From a bacterium (GTDB lineage: Bacteria; Zhuqueibacterota; Zhuqueibacteria; Residuimicrobiales; Residuimicrobiaceae): 64,000 nucleotides of DNA. A model generated the notes under the pieces. The model saw only the letters and a program-made list of their open reading frames with translations, searched no databases and had not been told where the DNA came from. The stretch lies in assembly GCA_029565685.1 (NCBI GenBank), contig JAKQNR010000050.1, positions 49,443 through 113,442 on the forward strand, given 5' to 3'. Of this stretch, positions 36,270-45,537 are shown piece by piece. A program made the translations under genes and the position numbers. The number at the start of each line of letters is the position of its first letter. Position 1 is the first letter of the stretch.

Positions 36270-37589
36270 ATGAAAAGAGGAAATGGCCGGTTTTGGGGGA
36301 TTGCGGTTCTTTCGCTGCTGGCGGCCGCTGTCATGAGATGCGGGGAGAAAGAAAACCCCACCGCGCCGTCGGGCTTTGACCTGGATAAAAATCCCATCCC
36401 CCGTTTTGTCCGAGTCAATTTCATCGATGTAGGGCGAATGGCGCGGATCTCCAGATTCCGTTCCGCCGCCGGCGCCGATTATTCAGATGATGTTGAGCAC
36501 TGCCGCAGCATGCTGCACTATTTTGAACCCCGCGGCGATCTCGACGGGCAGAGCCTCGACATGTTTTCACCTGTGGACGGAACCATCGCCGGGATTGTAA
36601 CGAATCAGCCTGAGCTCGAAATGATCATCCAGGCGCAGGAGTATCCTGATTTCAAGTTCCATCTTTTCAACCTCAGCCCCATCGAATCCCTGCGCGCCGG
36701 CAACGCCGTTCGAGCCGGAGAGAGAATCGGCCGCTACGTGGAGCGACAGACTCCCGCCGCCATCGCGGTCAGCGTCCACACCACTCGGGGCCGGCGGCTG
36801 ATCTCCTGGTTCGATGTTATCGCCGATAGCCTGTGGCAAATCTACGGCAGGTGCGGCATCAGCAACTCATCCGAGTTCATCATCAGCAAAGAGGCGCGCG
36901 ACGCCGATCCCCTCACCTGCAGCAACGGACTCTTTGCCACGACCGGCCATCTTGAAAGCTGGACAACGATGAACTGTCACTGGGACGTCGATGGTTGGGG
37001 CATCCCCCGTTTTGTCGACGTCCACTATATCGATTTCGACCGGGTTTATAAAATTTCGAAATTCCGTTCCGCGGTCGGGCACGACTATTCCGACGATGAC
37101 GAAGCGTGCCGCAGCATGAAGCACTATTTTTGGCTGGACGGCTCCGCCGGCTGGGAGACCGCGCGCATTTTTGCTCCGGTCAACGGAACGGTGGTCTGGC
37201 GCTTCGAAGAGTTCCTCGGCACCCAAATCTGGATCCGCTCGGAAGAGTATCCGGATTTCCAGTTCGGCCTCTTTCATGTTCTTTTGGCCGATTCCACTCT
37301 GGCTGAAGGGCGCCAGGTTCGCGCCGGCGAGCTGCTCGGCACGCACATCAGCAGCCGCACCTATTCCGACATCGCGGTCGCGGTCATCACCCCTTATCAT
37401 CGCAAGCTGATTTCGTACTTTGAGGTCATGACCGACGCACTTTTTTCGCGCTATCAGGCGCGCGGACTGGCCAGCCGCAGCGATGCGATCATCAGCAAAG
37501 CGGAACGGGATGCCCATCCGCTCACTTGCAGCGGCGAAGCCTTTATCAGCGGCATGGGGGTGTTGGAGGACTGGGTCACTCTAAGATAG
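36270..37589 (+). CDS. Lipoprotein with two tandem degenerate LytM/M23-like domains
   Basis: A 439-residue lipoprotein (lipobox 'AVMRC' near residue 24). Residues ~43-235 and ~250-439 are clear copies of each other: 'IPRFVRVNFIDVGRMARIS' versus 'IPRFVDVHYIDFDRVYKIS', 'DYSDDVEHCRSMLHYF' versus 'DYSDDDEACRSMKHYF', and 'EFIISKEARDADPLTCS' versus 'DAIISKAERDAHPLTCS'. The core 'FSPVDGTIAGIV' and 'VRAGERIGRY' resemble the barrel of M23 peptidases, but I see no HxH metal motif, so it is probably non-catalytic. The ATG is preceded by AAAAGGAGG. A periplasmic or surface role is likely; nothing more can be said. Confidence 0.75.
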   Translation: MKRGNGRFWGIAVLSLLAAAVMRCGEKENPTAPSGFDLDKNPIPRFVRVNFIDVGRMARISRFRSAAGADYSDDVEHCRSMLHYFEPRGDLDGQSLDMFSPVDGTIAGIVTNQPELEMIIQAQEYPDFKFHLFNLSPIESLRAGNAVRAGERIGRYVERQTPAAIAVSVHTTRGRRLISWFDVIADSLWQIYGRCGISNSSEFIISKEARDADPLTCSNGLFATTGHLESWTTMNCHWDVDGWGIPRFVDVHYIDFDRVYKISKFRSAVGHDYSDDDEACRSMKHYFWLDGSAGWETARIFAPVNGTVVWRFEEFLGTQIWIRSEEYPDFQFGLFHVLLADSTLAEGRQVRAGELLGTHISSRTYSDIAVAVITPYHRKLISYFEVMTDALFSRYQARGLASRSDAIISKAERDAHPLTCSGEAFISGMGVLEDWVTLR

Positions 37590-37709
37590 GCTGTGTGAAT
37601 GGCACGTTTTTTATTCAGCCAGGAGGGATGGGGTCAGCAAAGCAACGGCTTCGCAGTCTGATCGGCAATGAAGCCACTTGGTGTGTAAAGGATCATAGGA
37701 GCAGGAGAC

Positions 37710-38390
37710 ATGAAAACAGGACCTGGGTTCATCGGCAAACTCTTTATTGGCGGTGTTCTCTATGTGGCGTTGCCCCTACTGGGATGGGGGATTCTCGATC
37801 TGGCAGGTTTTTTCAGCCATGCCCTGCGGCTGGTCTATGTGGTGCTCATGCTGCTGCTGCAGACGCTGCTCCTGTTACGGTTTCCGGCCATGGGCCGCGA
37901 AGCAGGCGCCGGTAAAAAGTCCGTCGCCCGTCAGCGCATCATCATCCTGCTCCTCCAGGTTCTTTCGCTGGCGGTGGTCTTTTTTGCCCCTTTTGATGAC
38001 CGACGCGGGCTGCTGCCCCTGGCCGGTTCAGCGCTCTGGCGCAGCTTTGGGCTGATTCTGATTGGCTTTGGTTTTACCCTGATGGCCTGGGCAGAGGATA
38101 CGCTCGGCAGCTTGTTCAGCATTCAGGTCACGATTCAGCAGGGCCACCGGCTCGTCGACACTGGTCCCTATCGCAAGCTGCGCCATCCGCGTTATCTGGG
38201 CATCATCCTATTCAACATCGGCATGGCGCTCGTCTTTCGTTCCGGCCTGACCCTGATCCTGTCAGCCGCATTGGTTCTGGTTCTGCTGTGCCGGATTCAT
38301 GACGAGGAACGCCTGCTGCGGGAAACGTTTGGACAAGAGTGGGACGAGTACCGAAAACGGACCTGGCGGCTGGCGCCTTTTATCTATTGA
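37710..38390 (+). CDS. Isoprenylcysteine carboxyl methyltransferase-like membrane protein
   Basis: A 226-residue integral membrane protein with about six hydrophobic segments. The C-terminal third carries the SAM-binding signature of ICMT/PEMT-type enzymes: 'VDTGPYRKLRHPRYLGIIL', then 'RIHDEERLLRETFGQEWDEY' and 'KRTWRLAPFIY'. Bacterial members methylate unknown small molecules or lipids. The ATG has GGAG upstream. Neighbours give no pathway: a lipoprotein upstream and a broken acetyltransferase downstream. Confidence 0.88.
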   Translation: MKTGPGFIGKLFIGGVLYVALPLLGWGILDLAGFFSHALRLVYVVLMLLLQTLLLLRFPAMGREAGAGKKSVARQRIIILLLQVLSLAVVFFAPFDDRRGLLPLAGSALWRSFGLILIGFGFTLMAWAEDTLGSLFSIQVTIQQGHRLVDTGPYRKLRHPRYLGIILFNIGMALVFRSGLTLILSAALVLVLLCRIHDEERLLRETFGQEWDEYRKRTWRLAPFIY

Positions 38391-38519
38391 TGCAGAGCAG
38401 CGGAAGGAGCGGAGATCCGCGTGTCGCTGCCGTCGACCGGGGAGAAGGTGCGCCATCGGTCTGTGGCCGGCCCTGAAACGATACAAGCGGCACGGTCGGC
38501 TGAAAATGAAGGGAACGAT

Positions 38520-39111
38520 ATGAAAAATATACCGATGGTCGACACCGCATTGGAAAAAATTCCTGAACACGGCATTTGCGGCTGTATAAATCCCCAAAAG
38601 GAAGGATTCCCGAAAAAACTGGAATGGCTCAAATTGCGTTTCTGCGAAGGATTGAAAATAAAAACTCTATTTTCAAATCAAGGCGGCAAAAGTTGAAAGG
38701 GGCGGCAGCCGTTGTACGCAAAGGTTCGTTCATGGCCGGCATATTCATCAAGAACGGATATGTCATCGTCGACTCGGCCAGGCCCGACTATGATTTAGTT
38801 GTAAAAAAATTTTCTCCTACCGCGCCGAATCCATCATTTAAAGTGCGCGAAATCCCCACACAAAAGGCCTGGTGCTCATCAGAGCGGCGCAATGCCCCTA
38901 TACCGTCAAAAATGTCGGAGAGATATGTGAAACAGCGGAAAAAGACAACAAAATCAAAGCAAAGATCATCGAGCTCGCAAGCCATATGGAAGTGCAAAAC
39001 AGCCCTTATCCCTTTTGTGTCTTTTGCTTGATTTATAATGGCGCCCTAGTTGCGGACGGCCCGATCAGTAAAGGGCGATTTGTCAATATCATGAAGAAAT
39101 GCACGACCTGA
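38520..39111 (+). pseudogene. GNAT acetyltransferase with YoaP domain, broken
   Basis: Frame 1 from ATG 38520 reads 'GICGCINPQKEGFPKKLEW' and 'LRFCEGLKIKTLFSNQGGK', the start of GNAT-YoaP proteins, then stops. Another frame gives 'GAAAVVRKGSFMAGIFIKNG', 'SARPDYDLVVKKFSPTAPNP', and a third, from about 38880, 'AAQCPYTVKNVGEICETAEK' and 'YNGALVADGPISKGRFVNIM', the YoaP C-terminal domain. Between the first two pieces about 70 residues, including the acetyl-CoA loop, are missing. So at least two frameshifts and one deletion have destroyed it. Confidence 0.75.
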
Positions 39112-39363
39112 TGTCCCCGGATTTTGCGCCGGCTGATCTCTATGATCGGGTCGTAGGCTATGAGGAAAAGGGACGTATAGCAGGCCTGAAACGGCTCCGG
39201 TCGCCGGTGAGAGCATCCTTTTCATTCTATTGTCAGATTACTGTCGGCTCTGTCGACGTTTTTGCGCGATAGGGCTGAAGAAGGAGTAGAGGGTTGCCTT
39301 CGGGATTAGGGCGGTCGACCGGCTGCGGGTCCTCAATCCCAGTGAAAAAGAAGGAATAACATC

Positions 39364-39621
39364 ATGAGTCCTGAAAAAATCGAATTGACGAATGTGCAGA
39401 AAACGCTGTTGCTGCCGTTGTGGGGAAGGTCCATCGAAAATCAAAAGAAAAAGCCGCTGCTGGTCGATCCCAAAGCGGTAGAGATCATCAAGAACATGGA
39501 TTACGATTTCTCCGGATTCGCCAGCCAGGTCAACCCTCTTTCCAGAGCGGCCTGGATCGCCCGCAGCATCTATTTCGATGAAAAGATAGCCGAGCATCTG
39601 GCCGCAACAGGGTTGACCTAA
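39364..39621 (+). pseudogene. Class I SAM methyltransferase (LCM/TcmP family), N-terminal fragment only
   Basis: An 85-residue frame from ATG 39364 reads 'EIIKNMDYDFSGFASQVNPL' preceded by 'TLLLPLWGRSIENQKKK' and followed by 'RAAWIARSIYFDEKIAEHLA', the N-terminal helices of leucine-carboxyl-methyltransferase/TcmP-like enzymes. In this family the SAM-binding 'VNLGAGLDTR'-like motif should follow at once, but a stop occurs and no such motif is found in any frame in the next 450 nt. So only the first third of the gene remains. Confidence 0.65.
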
Positions 39622-40103
39622 AATAAAAGGTTTCCGTGTTTGCAAAATCAAACAACCGCGAAATCATCAGCCGGATAACATCGCTATGGTCGTTGTTGCC
39701 ATTAAATTTTCATTGATTTTATGGTTGAGTTTTTGTACTTGTAACTGCATAGGACGACCTGCGGGAATGGTACGGGGAAGCCGCGTTGCTCCTGGGATGC
39801 CATTGGCAAGAGACAAGGCTTGCGTCTGAATGCCGCGACCCTGTCGCTCTTTACCGGCATGGTGAGAGAAAGAAATGCGGGCGCCCTGGAAGCGGACTTG
39901 CCATCGACAGGCTGAAGACCGGATCTTGGCAATGCGGTCAAAAACATCCCGGCCGCTGATGGGCAGGCAACAGGCAACCTCCCAAAGAGGGTTCAACTCG
40001 GGCCGCCGAATGCTAAGGCGCCGGGCAGGCTCCGGCTGCATTGAGAAGGTTTTGACGGTGGAATCCAGGAAAACAGTGAATGCTTATCGAAGAGGAGGTC
40101 TTA
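39622..40103. other. Intergenic stretch after the methyltransferase fragment
   Basis: About 480 nt. It does not contain the rest of the methyltransferase, nor any frame with a ribosome-binding site until AGGAGG at 40092-40097. No hairpin or promoter was clear. Confidence 0.5.
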
Positions 40104-40652
40104 ATGTTTGATGTCCGGAAATGCCAAGAACGCGCCTTGTATGAAGCCGTCAAGGCTGTCAGCAACGAGGAAACCGCGGCAAAGATTGTCTATGGCGAAC
40201 AAGGCCTTTCCTCATCCGAGGATAACGCGACCTGGGTGACCTCTGCCATGAAAAGACTGCAGGACCACTTTGACGGCGCTACGGTGAAACGCATTCGCAT
40301 GAACTGTCAATGTGGATTTGGAATGGATGAAAAAGTAGCTTTGGTCAAAGAGCTGGTCGCCTCCTCCTCTAATTTGGCGGAATTCACCAACCACGATAAA
40401 GCCAGGGAAGCCGGCCTGTTCGGCGCCAATGGGGAACTCTATCTTCAATTTCCGTTTTGCCCCTGTCCCATGCTGGCCAATGTCGCTGAATTGGAGACCG
40501 ATGCGTGGTGTCAATGCACCACCGGGTACAGCAAGGTTCTATTTGAAAAAGCCTTTGGCTGTGAGGTCGATGTCGAGCTGTTGCAGAGCGTCAAAATGGG
40601 GGACCCGGTCTGTCTGATGAAGATCATTCCCCATGAGGCGATCTGGAAATAG
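40104..40652 (+). CDS. Cys-rich DUF6144-like protein
   Basis: A 182-residue soluble protein. It has eight cysteines in a regular pattern: 'RMNCQCGFGMDEK', 'FPFCPCPMLANV', 'DAWCQCTTGYSKVLFEKAFG' and 'GDPVCLMKIIPHEAIWK'. The overall text matches an uncharacterised family I know as DUF6144; paired CxC/CPC motifs may bind a metal. A frame start lies at 40080, but AGGAGG at 40092-40097 is 6 nt before the ATG at 40104. No signal peptide, no operon partner. Confidence 0.8.
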   Translation: MFDVRKCQERALYEAVKAVSNEETAAKIVYGEQGLSSSEDNATWVTSAMKRLQDHFDGATVKRIRMNCQCGFGMDEKVALVKELVASSSNLAEFTNHDKAREAGLFGANGELYLQFPFCPCPMLANVAELETDAWCQCTTGYSKVLFEKAFGCEVDVELLQSVKMGDPVCLMKIIPHEAIWK

Positions 40653-40859
40653 GCGAATGGCCGGATCGTCGTTTTCAGCCTGGAAGAATTCGTAAAAATC
40701 CATCCTCGAAGCGACGAACACTCCAGAGGAGATCAGAGCCGACATTGCAGAATGTCAACGCGGGACTATCGCATCACTCCTTCTTTTTATGCTCCCTTTC
40801 CGCGTTGCCCTTAGGCAGGCGGCCCTATTTATTCTGAAAATAGCAGATGAACGCCGCAG

Positions 40860-43800
40860 CTAGTTCGCCTTTGCTCTAATCAGGTTTGCCAACGCGTTCA
40901 AATAGGCTGTATTGTGCGGCAGCCAACATTCATTGGATTCAAAAGCAGGTATGTCCTGTCCGCTCAGATCAACAAACGGTCGGTCATCACCGACCGCACG
41001 CCAGGTCACTCCATTCACTACGCTGCCCGGTATCGCGCCGCGTGCAACCCCTGCGAAGGTGATGCGATGATGATACGATGGCAGGTTGAAACTGCCGACC
41101 CCCTCCATCAGGCAGACGCCGTAGGGGTTCATGCCCAGGGTCCAGTTGAATTGATCATATATGAATTCGAGATATCTGGGCTCCGGATGGTACTGATACG
41201 CCAGAGCCACCAGATTGGCTGATTCCATCAGATAGCTGCTGGTTCCCACATGCCAGCCGCCCTGGTCGGCCGGTGTGTTGAAGAAATTGGGATTTTCCGG
41301 TGGACCAAAGGTGCAGACGCCGAACGGATTGTCCGCCACGGCCAGCAACGCTTCTGCTTTTGGGATCAGGATTTCTTTGAGAAACGAGCTATGGTCTTGG
41401 TTAAACGCCGCTTCGTACCTGCGGACGACATCCACCAGCATGGCCGAAGGCTGTTGATCGGTTTTTTGCACCAGGGCGCCGAACAACTCTTCAGCGAGGC
41501 TGCTGTATTTTTTTTCCCCCGTTGCTCGAAACAGGTCAACCGCTGCGCTCAATTCATTGAGCCCGCGATGGTTCTGCTTGAGCGAGTAGGAAAGACAGCG
41601 GTCGGCCGTGGCTATCCACGCACCGGCCGGCGATCCTTTTTCCCGTAAAAGAGCGGCTATGCGTGCAAGAGCGGCCTGATGATCGCCGGGATAGACGCCG
41701 CCGGCGCTGGAAGCCGGCCGGTCATCTCCTGTCGCAGGGAGGTTGTCCGTCTCCAGCTCCGGTGGTCCCCAGAACCCGTAGCCGCTGGTAATGGAGCCGA
41801 ACGAAGAGCCGTCCTCGGTGATCATCCGCTGCACGTGTTCTCCGCCCCAGAGAATTTCATCCAGAAAGCTCTCTTCTTCACTTGGTTTGAGAGCATCGAA
41901 CCAGGAGGGCGCGGCGGTATAGGCGGCCGCCAAGCCGATCACATAAGGGGCATTCTGGTATTTATTGTAATCGCCGGCGTCGTGCCAGCCGCCCTGCACA
42001 TCGCGCGTCGTTTTGCCGTCCGGGCCGACGCTGTCGTCAAGGTGACAGGCGGCATGAAAGCCGGGGATTGCCATGCCGCAGCGCTGATACCAGAAAAAGC
42101 GGTACGCCGGCCGTGCGGTGGCGTTCCAGATCATGTCATGGCCGATCTCAAAGGGCCACGACTCGCTGGTCGTGCCATCCAGAAGCGCGCGAATGCGGTA
42201 CTTCCCCGGTTGGTCATAGTTCGTCAATTTGCCTTCATAGTACACAGATCCCCAGTCCTGACCGTACCTGCCGGCAATCCTGCCCCTGTTTTGCAGACTG
42301 CTTTGCCGAACCACACGGCCGCTCTCATCGACCAACTCAAAGTCGGCCTGGCGGGCGTTCAGATTGGACTGAACCACGAAATGCTTTGGACTGCCGATGT
42401 CATAGCCCACCTGGTTGACCAGCACTGTGATGGTCACCGGTTCTAAAAGAGTGCCGTCGATGCGTACGTTTTTCCACAGGTTCTTATCGCCGCCCGAGGT
42501 GAGGACCATCTGGGCGAATCGAGCGGCCGGCGGCGGTGCTTCGTCGGCTGCGAAGGAATTCCATTTGCCATCTTTTGTTTGCCGGCGCAAGGGGCTGCTG
42601 CCGGCAATCCCAGTATCACCGATCCAGCGCAGTTCGGCGGACACGAACCCTTTTCCGTTGTACTCCGCTCCTACTTCCACGGATTGCAAGCCGGTCGGCA
42701 GGGGAATATGGTCAGAGACGATGGTGCACTCGCCGTCCGTTTGCAGGCAAGACGTTCTTTGGCCCTGGTGAATGATCTCAGTCGAGCCCCAGATGACGCC
42801 GGGCGTTTCGCATCGCCAGCCTCGCGGACGGTGGAGCGTCTGCTTAACCGTGGAATCCGATTGGGCTGTCTCGCGTTTCTTGTCGAAACCGCCGAAGGCG
42901 AATAAAGAGCGCTTGCTCTTGATGGAGCGCGTGACTGGATGAAACGCGACATTGCTGCCGGACTGGGCTGCGTCAAAGCGGCGGGACGGCCACGGCGTCA
43001 GCGCAGGATTGTACCGGCCGCCCAGAGTGAGACAGCGCAGGGTGCGGTCGCTGCCGCAGACGAGTATATCGGTTTTTCCATCCGCGTCGATGTCCTCGAT
43101 AGTGGCCGGACCCACTAGTCGCAGCCCGGCGGTGAAGCGCCACTGTTCGCGGCCGAAACGATCGAGGCAGTAGAGGTTGTGATCGCCGCTGGCAGCCAGC
43201 ACATCCACCAATCCATCCCCATCCACATCGCCCAGTGTAATGGCCGCAGGCACGGGCATACGGGCGGCGAACATCCACAACAATACCCCGTCTGCGGTAT
43301 ACGCATAGACATGTCCGTCACGATCTGCACAGATCAGTTCCGCTTTGCCGTCCCCATCGATGTCGCCCGCAGCCATGGCTGAGCCGTTATACACATCCGC
43401 GCCGGCTGCCAGAGCCCTTTTCCAATGCACAGCGCCGGTTTTGCTGTCGATGCGCCACAGGTAATGATCCTCTCTGGATAGGGTGTATAAACCTTCTCGA
43501 GTCAGCAGGCAGGATGCAGTGAAATCATCGCCCGTCGTCAAACGCCAATGAAGGGCGCCGTTGGGATGCAGACAAAAGACGCCCTGTGGAGTCGCAAAAA
43601 ACAGTTCGCTTATGCCGTCCTCATCGATGTCGGCTGCGGCGGGAACGCAAGGGATCTCCCAGGCAGCTGTTTTGTCAGTGTTTCGATAGCGCCAGATCTC
43701 TTTGCCGTCGGCATCAAAGGCCGCAACGCCCTCACGCTGCGTCGCTAAGACAAATTCCTCTGTATCGTCATGATCGAGGTCTGTCCACAGGCCGCCGCCC

Positions 43801-44195
43801 CATTCTACGGCTCCGGCCTGAGCTCTCCAGCGCACAGCTCCGGTGGCGGCATCCAGACAAACCAGAGAACCGTCGGCATTGCCCACGGCCAACAACCGCA
43901 GGCCCTCGCCGGTGACCGCACTCAACGCTGCAGCGGAGATGAGCCGTTTTTTCCAGCCGACCTGCGCCTGCCAAAGCTCGATGCCCTGAGCGGAGATGCA
44001 GCGCAGACAGCGGACTTCGCTGTCGCTGATGATGATTTCTTTGCCCGGTGCAGGGTGCACATCGGCTGCCAGGGGAGGGGCGTAAAGATTTGATTGGGCG
44101 GAAAAATTCCACACGGTTCGCGGTTGCTGGGCCTGAACCGAAGAGGCGATCAAACACAGCAATAGGATATAGGCTGCACGGCGGACAAGCTTCAT
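40860..44195 (-). CDS. Secreted GH9 endoglucanase-like enzyme with N-terminal PQQ/FG-GAP-type propeller
   Basis: A 1111-residue secreted protein. After the signal ('AAYILLLCLIASSVQAQQ') about 400 residues form propeller blades with 'DIDGDGKAELICADRDGHVY' and 'DVDGDGLVDVLAASGDHNLY'-type metal-binding turns. Residues near 600-690 are a CelD_N immunoglobulin-like domain ('VLVNQVGYDIGSPKHFVV'). The catalytic (alpha/alpha)6 barrel holds 'VQGGWHDAGDYNKYQNAPYV' (nucleophile-base Asp pair) and 'ESNECWLPHNTAYLNALANL' (acid Glu). The activity is likely endo- or exo-glucanase. The ATG at 44195 has GAGGAAG upstream; the frame goes on to 44258. It is divergent from the TIM-barrel lipoprotein gene. Confidence 0.9.
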   Translation of the reverse strand: MKLVRRAAYILLLCLIASSVQAQQPRTVWNFSAQSNLYAPPLAADVHPAPGKEIIISDSEVRCLRCISAQGIELWQAQVGWKKRLISAAALSAVTGEGLRLLAVGNADGSLVCLDAATGAVRWRAQAGAVEWGGGLWTDLDHDDTEEFVLATQREGVAAFDADGKEIWRYRNTDKTAAWEIPCVPAAADIDEDGISELFFATPQGVFCLHPNGALHWRLTTGDDFTASCLLTREGLYTLSREDHYLWRIDSKTGAVHWKRALAAGADVYNGSAMAAGDIDGDGKAELICADRDGHVYAYTADGVLLWMFAARMPVPAAITLGDVDGDGLVDVLAASGDHNLYCLDRFGREQWRFTAGLRLVGPATIEDIDADGKTDILVCGSDRTLRCLTLGGRYNPALTPWPSRRFDAAQSGSNVAFHPVTRSIKSKRSLFAFGGFDKKRETAQSDSTVKQTLHRPRGWRCETPGVIWGSTEIIHQGQRTSCLQTDGECTIVSDHIPLPTGLQSVEVGAEYNGKGFVSAELRWIGDTGIAGSSPLRRQTKDGKWNSFAADEAPPPAARFAQMVLTSGGDKNLWKNVRIDGTLLEPVTITVLVNQVGYDIGSPKHFVVQSNLNARQADFELVDESGRVVRQSSLQNRGRIAGRYGQDWGSVYYEGKLTNYDQPGKYRIRALLDGTTSESWPFEIGHDMIWNATARPAYRFFWYQRCGMAIPGFHAACHLDDSVGPDGKTTRDVQGGWHDAGDYNKYQNAPYVIGLAAAYTAAPSWFDALKPSEEESFLDEILWGGEHVQRMITEDGSSFGSITSGYGFWGPPELETDNLPATGDDRPASSAGGVYPGDHQAALARIAALLREKGSPAGAWIATADRCLSYSLKQNHRGLNELSAAVDLFRATGEKKYSSLAEELFGALVQKTDQQPSAMLVDVVRRYEAAFNQDHSSFLKEILIPKAEALLAVADNPFGVCTFGPPENPNFFNTPADQGGWHVGTSSYLMESANLVALAYQYHPEPRYLEFIYDQFNWTLGMNPYGVCLMEGVGSFNLPSYHHRITFAGVARGAIPGSVVNGVTWRAVGDDRPFVDLSGQDIPAFESNECWLPHNTAYLNALANLIRAKAN

Positions 44196-44354
44196 GATGA
44201 CTTCCTCAACAGGTAAGACAAGGGATGGAATGCGTTCGGTCGAACAATATAAAGGCATTCCTGAACAAAGTCTATCTTTTTTTATTTTGCTGCGGTTGTT
44301 GTTTTTAATCCGTTTTTTAGCTAAGTTGTCAAGTTTTCACCAGGGACGTTCACC

Positions 44355-45464
44355 ATGAAAAGGAACACAATCATGCGGACCGTTTTTACGCTGTGCCTCT
44401 GCCTCTTCTTCACTGGCTGCCTGCGCCTGCCGGAGGGACAGGATGAACCGATCAGGGCCTATTGTCTCGATTTCAACTGGGGAGAAGGGGGGCCAAACGG
44501 TTTTGCTAAGCCCGGCTTGTGGGCCGATGCTTCTCCGACCGAACAGGTCAAATGGTACAAAGCGCTGGGGGCCAATACCATTCAGACCTTTTGCGTTTCC
44601 TGCAATGGCTATGCCTGGTATAAAAATGGCTCGATTCCCTGCCAGCCGGGATTGAAATATGATTATTTGTGCGACATGGTGCGTCTTGGACATGAGCAGG
44701 GCATGAAGGTGTTTGGCTATTTCTGCATCGGTTCCAACACACGCTGGGGGCTGGAGCATCCTGACTTGAGCTATGGAATTCCGGCTGACCGGCATATCCC
44801 CTTTACTCAGCGCTATCTGGATTACCTGGACACCGCTATTCGCGAGGCGGTTGCCCTTAGCGGAATCGATGGCTTTATGATCGACTGGTTTTATCAACCT
44901 AATCGAAGCGCAACAAACGGCGAATGGCTCGAGTGCGAAAAAGTGCGTTATCAGGAGCTCATGGGCAGGCCTTTCCCCGGCCGGCTCGATCTTGACTCGA
45001 AGGAGTACATTGCCTACAGCCGGTTGGCCATTGAGAAAACCTGGGACGTCATTCATCGAGCGGCCAAGGAGACGAACCCGCACTGCCTCATCTGGCTGAC
45101 CTGTTTTGACATCACCCATCCCCATATCGTCAACTCGAAAATGTTCCGTCAAGTGGACTGGTTGATGAACGAAGGCGGCGATTTGGCCCGAATCGAGCGG
45201 ATCAGGGGCATGGTGGGCAAAAACACTCGTCTGATCACCTGTCTGGCCGAATGGAATAAACAGGATGCCAGGAACGTGGCCGTGGACGCGATCAAGGCGG
45301 GTGTCGGACTGTATGGTTTTGCCAAGCCCGACGCCAATGGGCTGCTTCCTTTTGCCGATCACTATCTGTCTATGCCCATCGACCATTTAAGCGGCGATGA
45401 GCGCAATATTGCCGCGTTGGCGCGGATCTATCGCCAACTTCCGCTGGATTATATCAAAAAATGA
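44355..45464 (+). CDS. Lipoprotein with TIM-barrel glycoside-hydrolase-like fold
   Basis: A 369-residue lipoprotein with lipobox 'FFTGC'. The body reads as an (alpha/beta)8 barrel: 'QVKWYKALGANTIQTFC', 'HEQGMKVFGYFCIGSNTRWG', 'LSGIDGFMIDWFYQPNRSA' (candidate acidic residues on a strand end), 'NPHCLIWLTCFDITHPHIVN' and 'TRLITCLAEWNKQDARNV'. It resembles GH29/putative alpha-fucosidase-like proteins, but I cannot assign a family with certainty. Two ATGs (44355, 44373) are possible. The next gene is a GH28-like beta-helix 73 nt downstream, and GH9 lies divergently, so the three likely share a polysaccharide substrate. Confidence 0.75.
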   Translation: MKRNTIMRTVFTLCLCLFFTGCLRLPEGQDEPIRAYCLDFNWGEGGPNGFAKPGLWADASPTEQVKWYKALGANTIQTFCVSCNGYAWYKNGSIPCQPGLKYDYLCDMVRLGHEQGMKVFGYFCIGSNTRWGLEHPDLSYGIPADRHIPFTQRYLDYLDTAIREAVALSGIDGFMIDWFYQPNRSATNGEWLECEKVRYQELMGRPFPGRLDLDSKEYIAYSRLAIEKTWDVIHRAAKETNPHCLIWLTCFDITHPHIVNSKMFRQVDWLMNEGGDLARIERIRGMVGKNTRLITCLAEWNKQDARNVAVDAIKAGVGLYGFAKPDANGLLPFADHYLSMPIDHLSGDERNIAALARIYRQLPLDYIKK

Positions 45465-45537
45465 ACGAAGGTTCGCTGCACCGGTTCCCTCTCGTGAACG
45501 GCTGCAACCGGCTTTCCCGACTCGAGGAGGTCCTTGT

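Noticed and set aside
39622..40103. Remaining part of the LCM methyltransferase in another frame
   Set aside because: No SAM-binding motif or later family text could be found in any frame.
44281..44340. Promoter between the divergent GH9 and TIM-barrel genes (TTGACA on the - strand at 44327-44332)
   Set aside because: The -35 is good but no acceptable -10 at 16-18 nt was found in the A/T-rich run.
44337..45386. Long - strand open frame opposite the TIM-barrel lipoprotein
   Set aside because: It is the mirror of a clear coding sequence with lipobox and fold pattern; its own translation has no recognisable motif.
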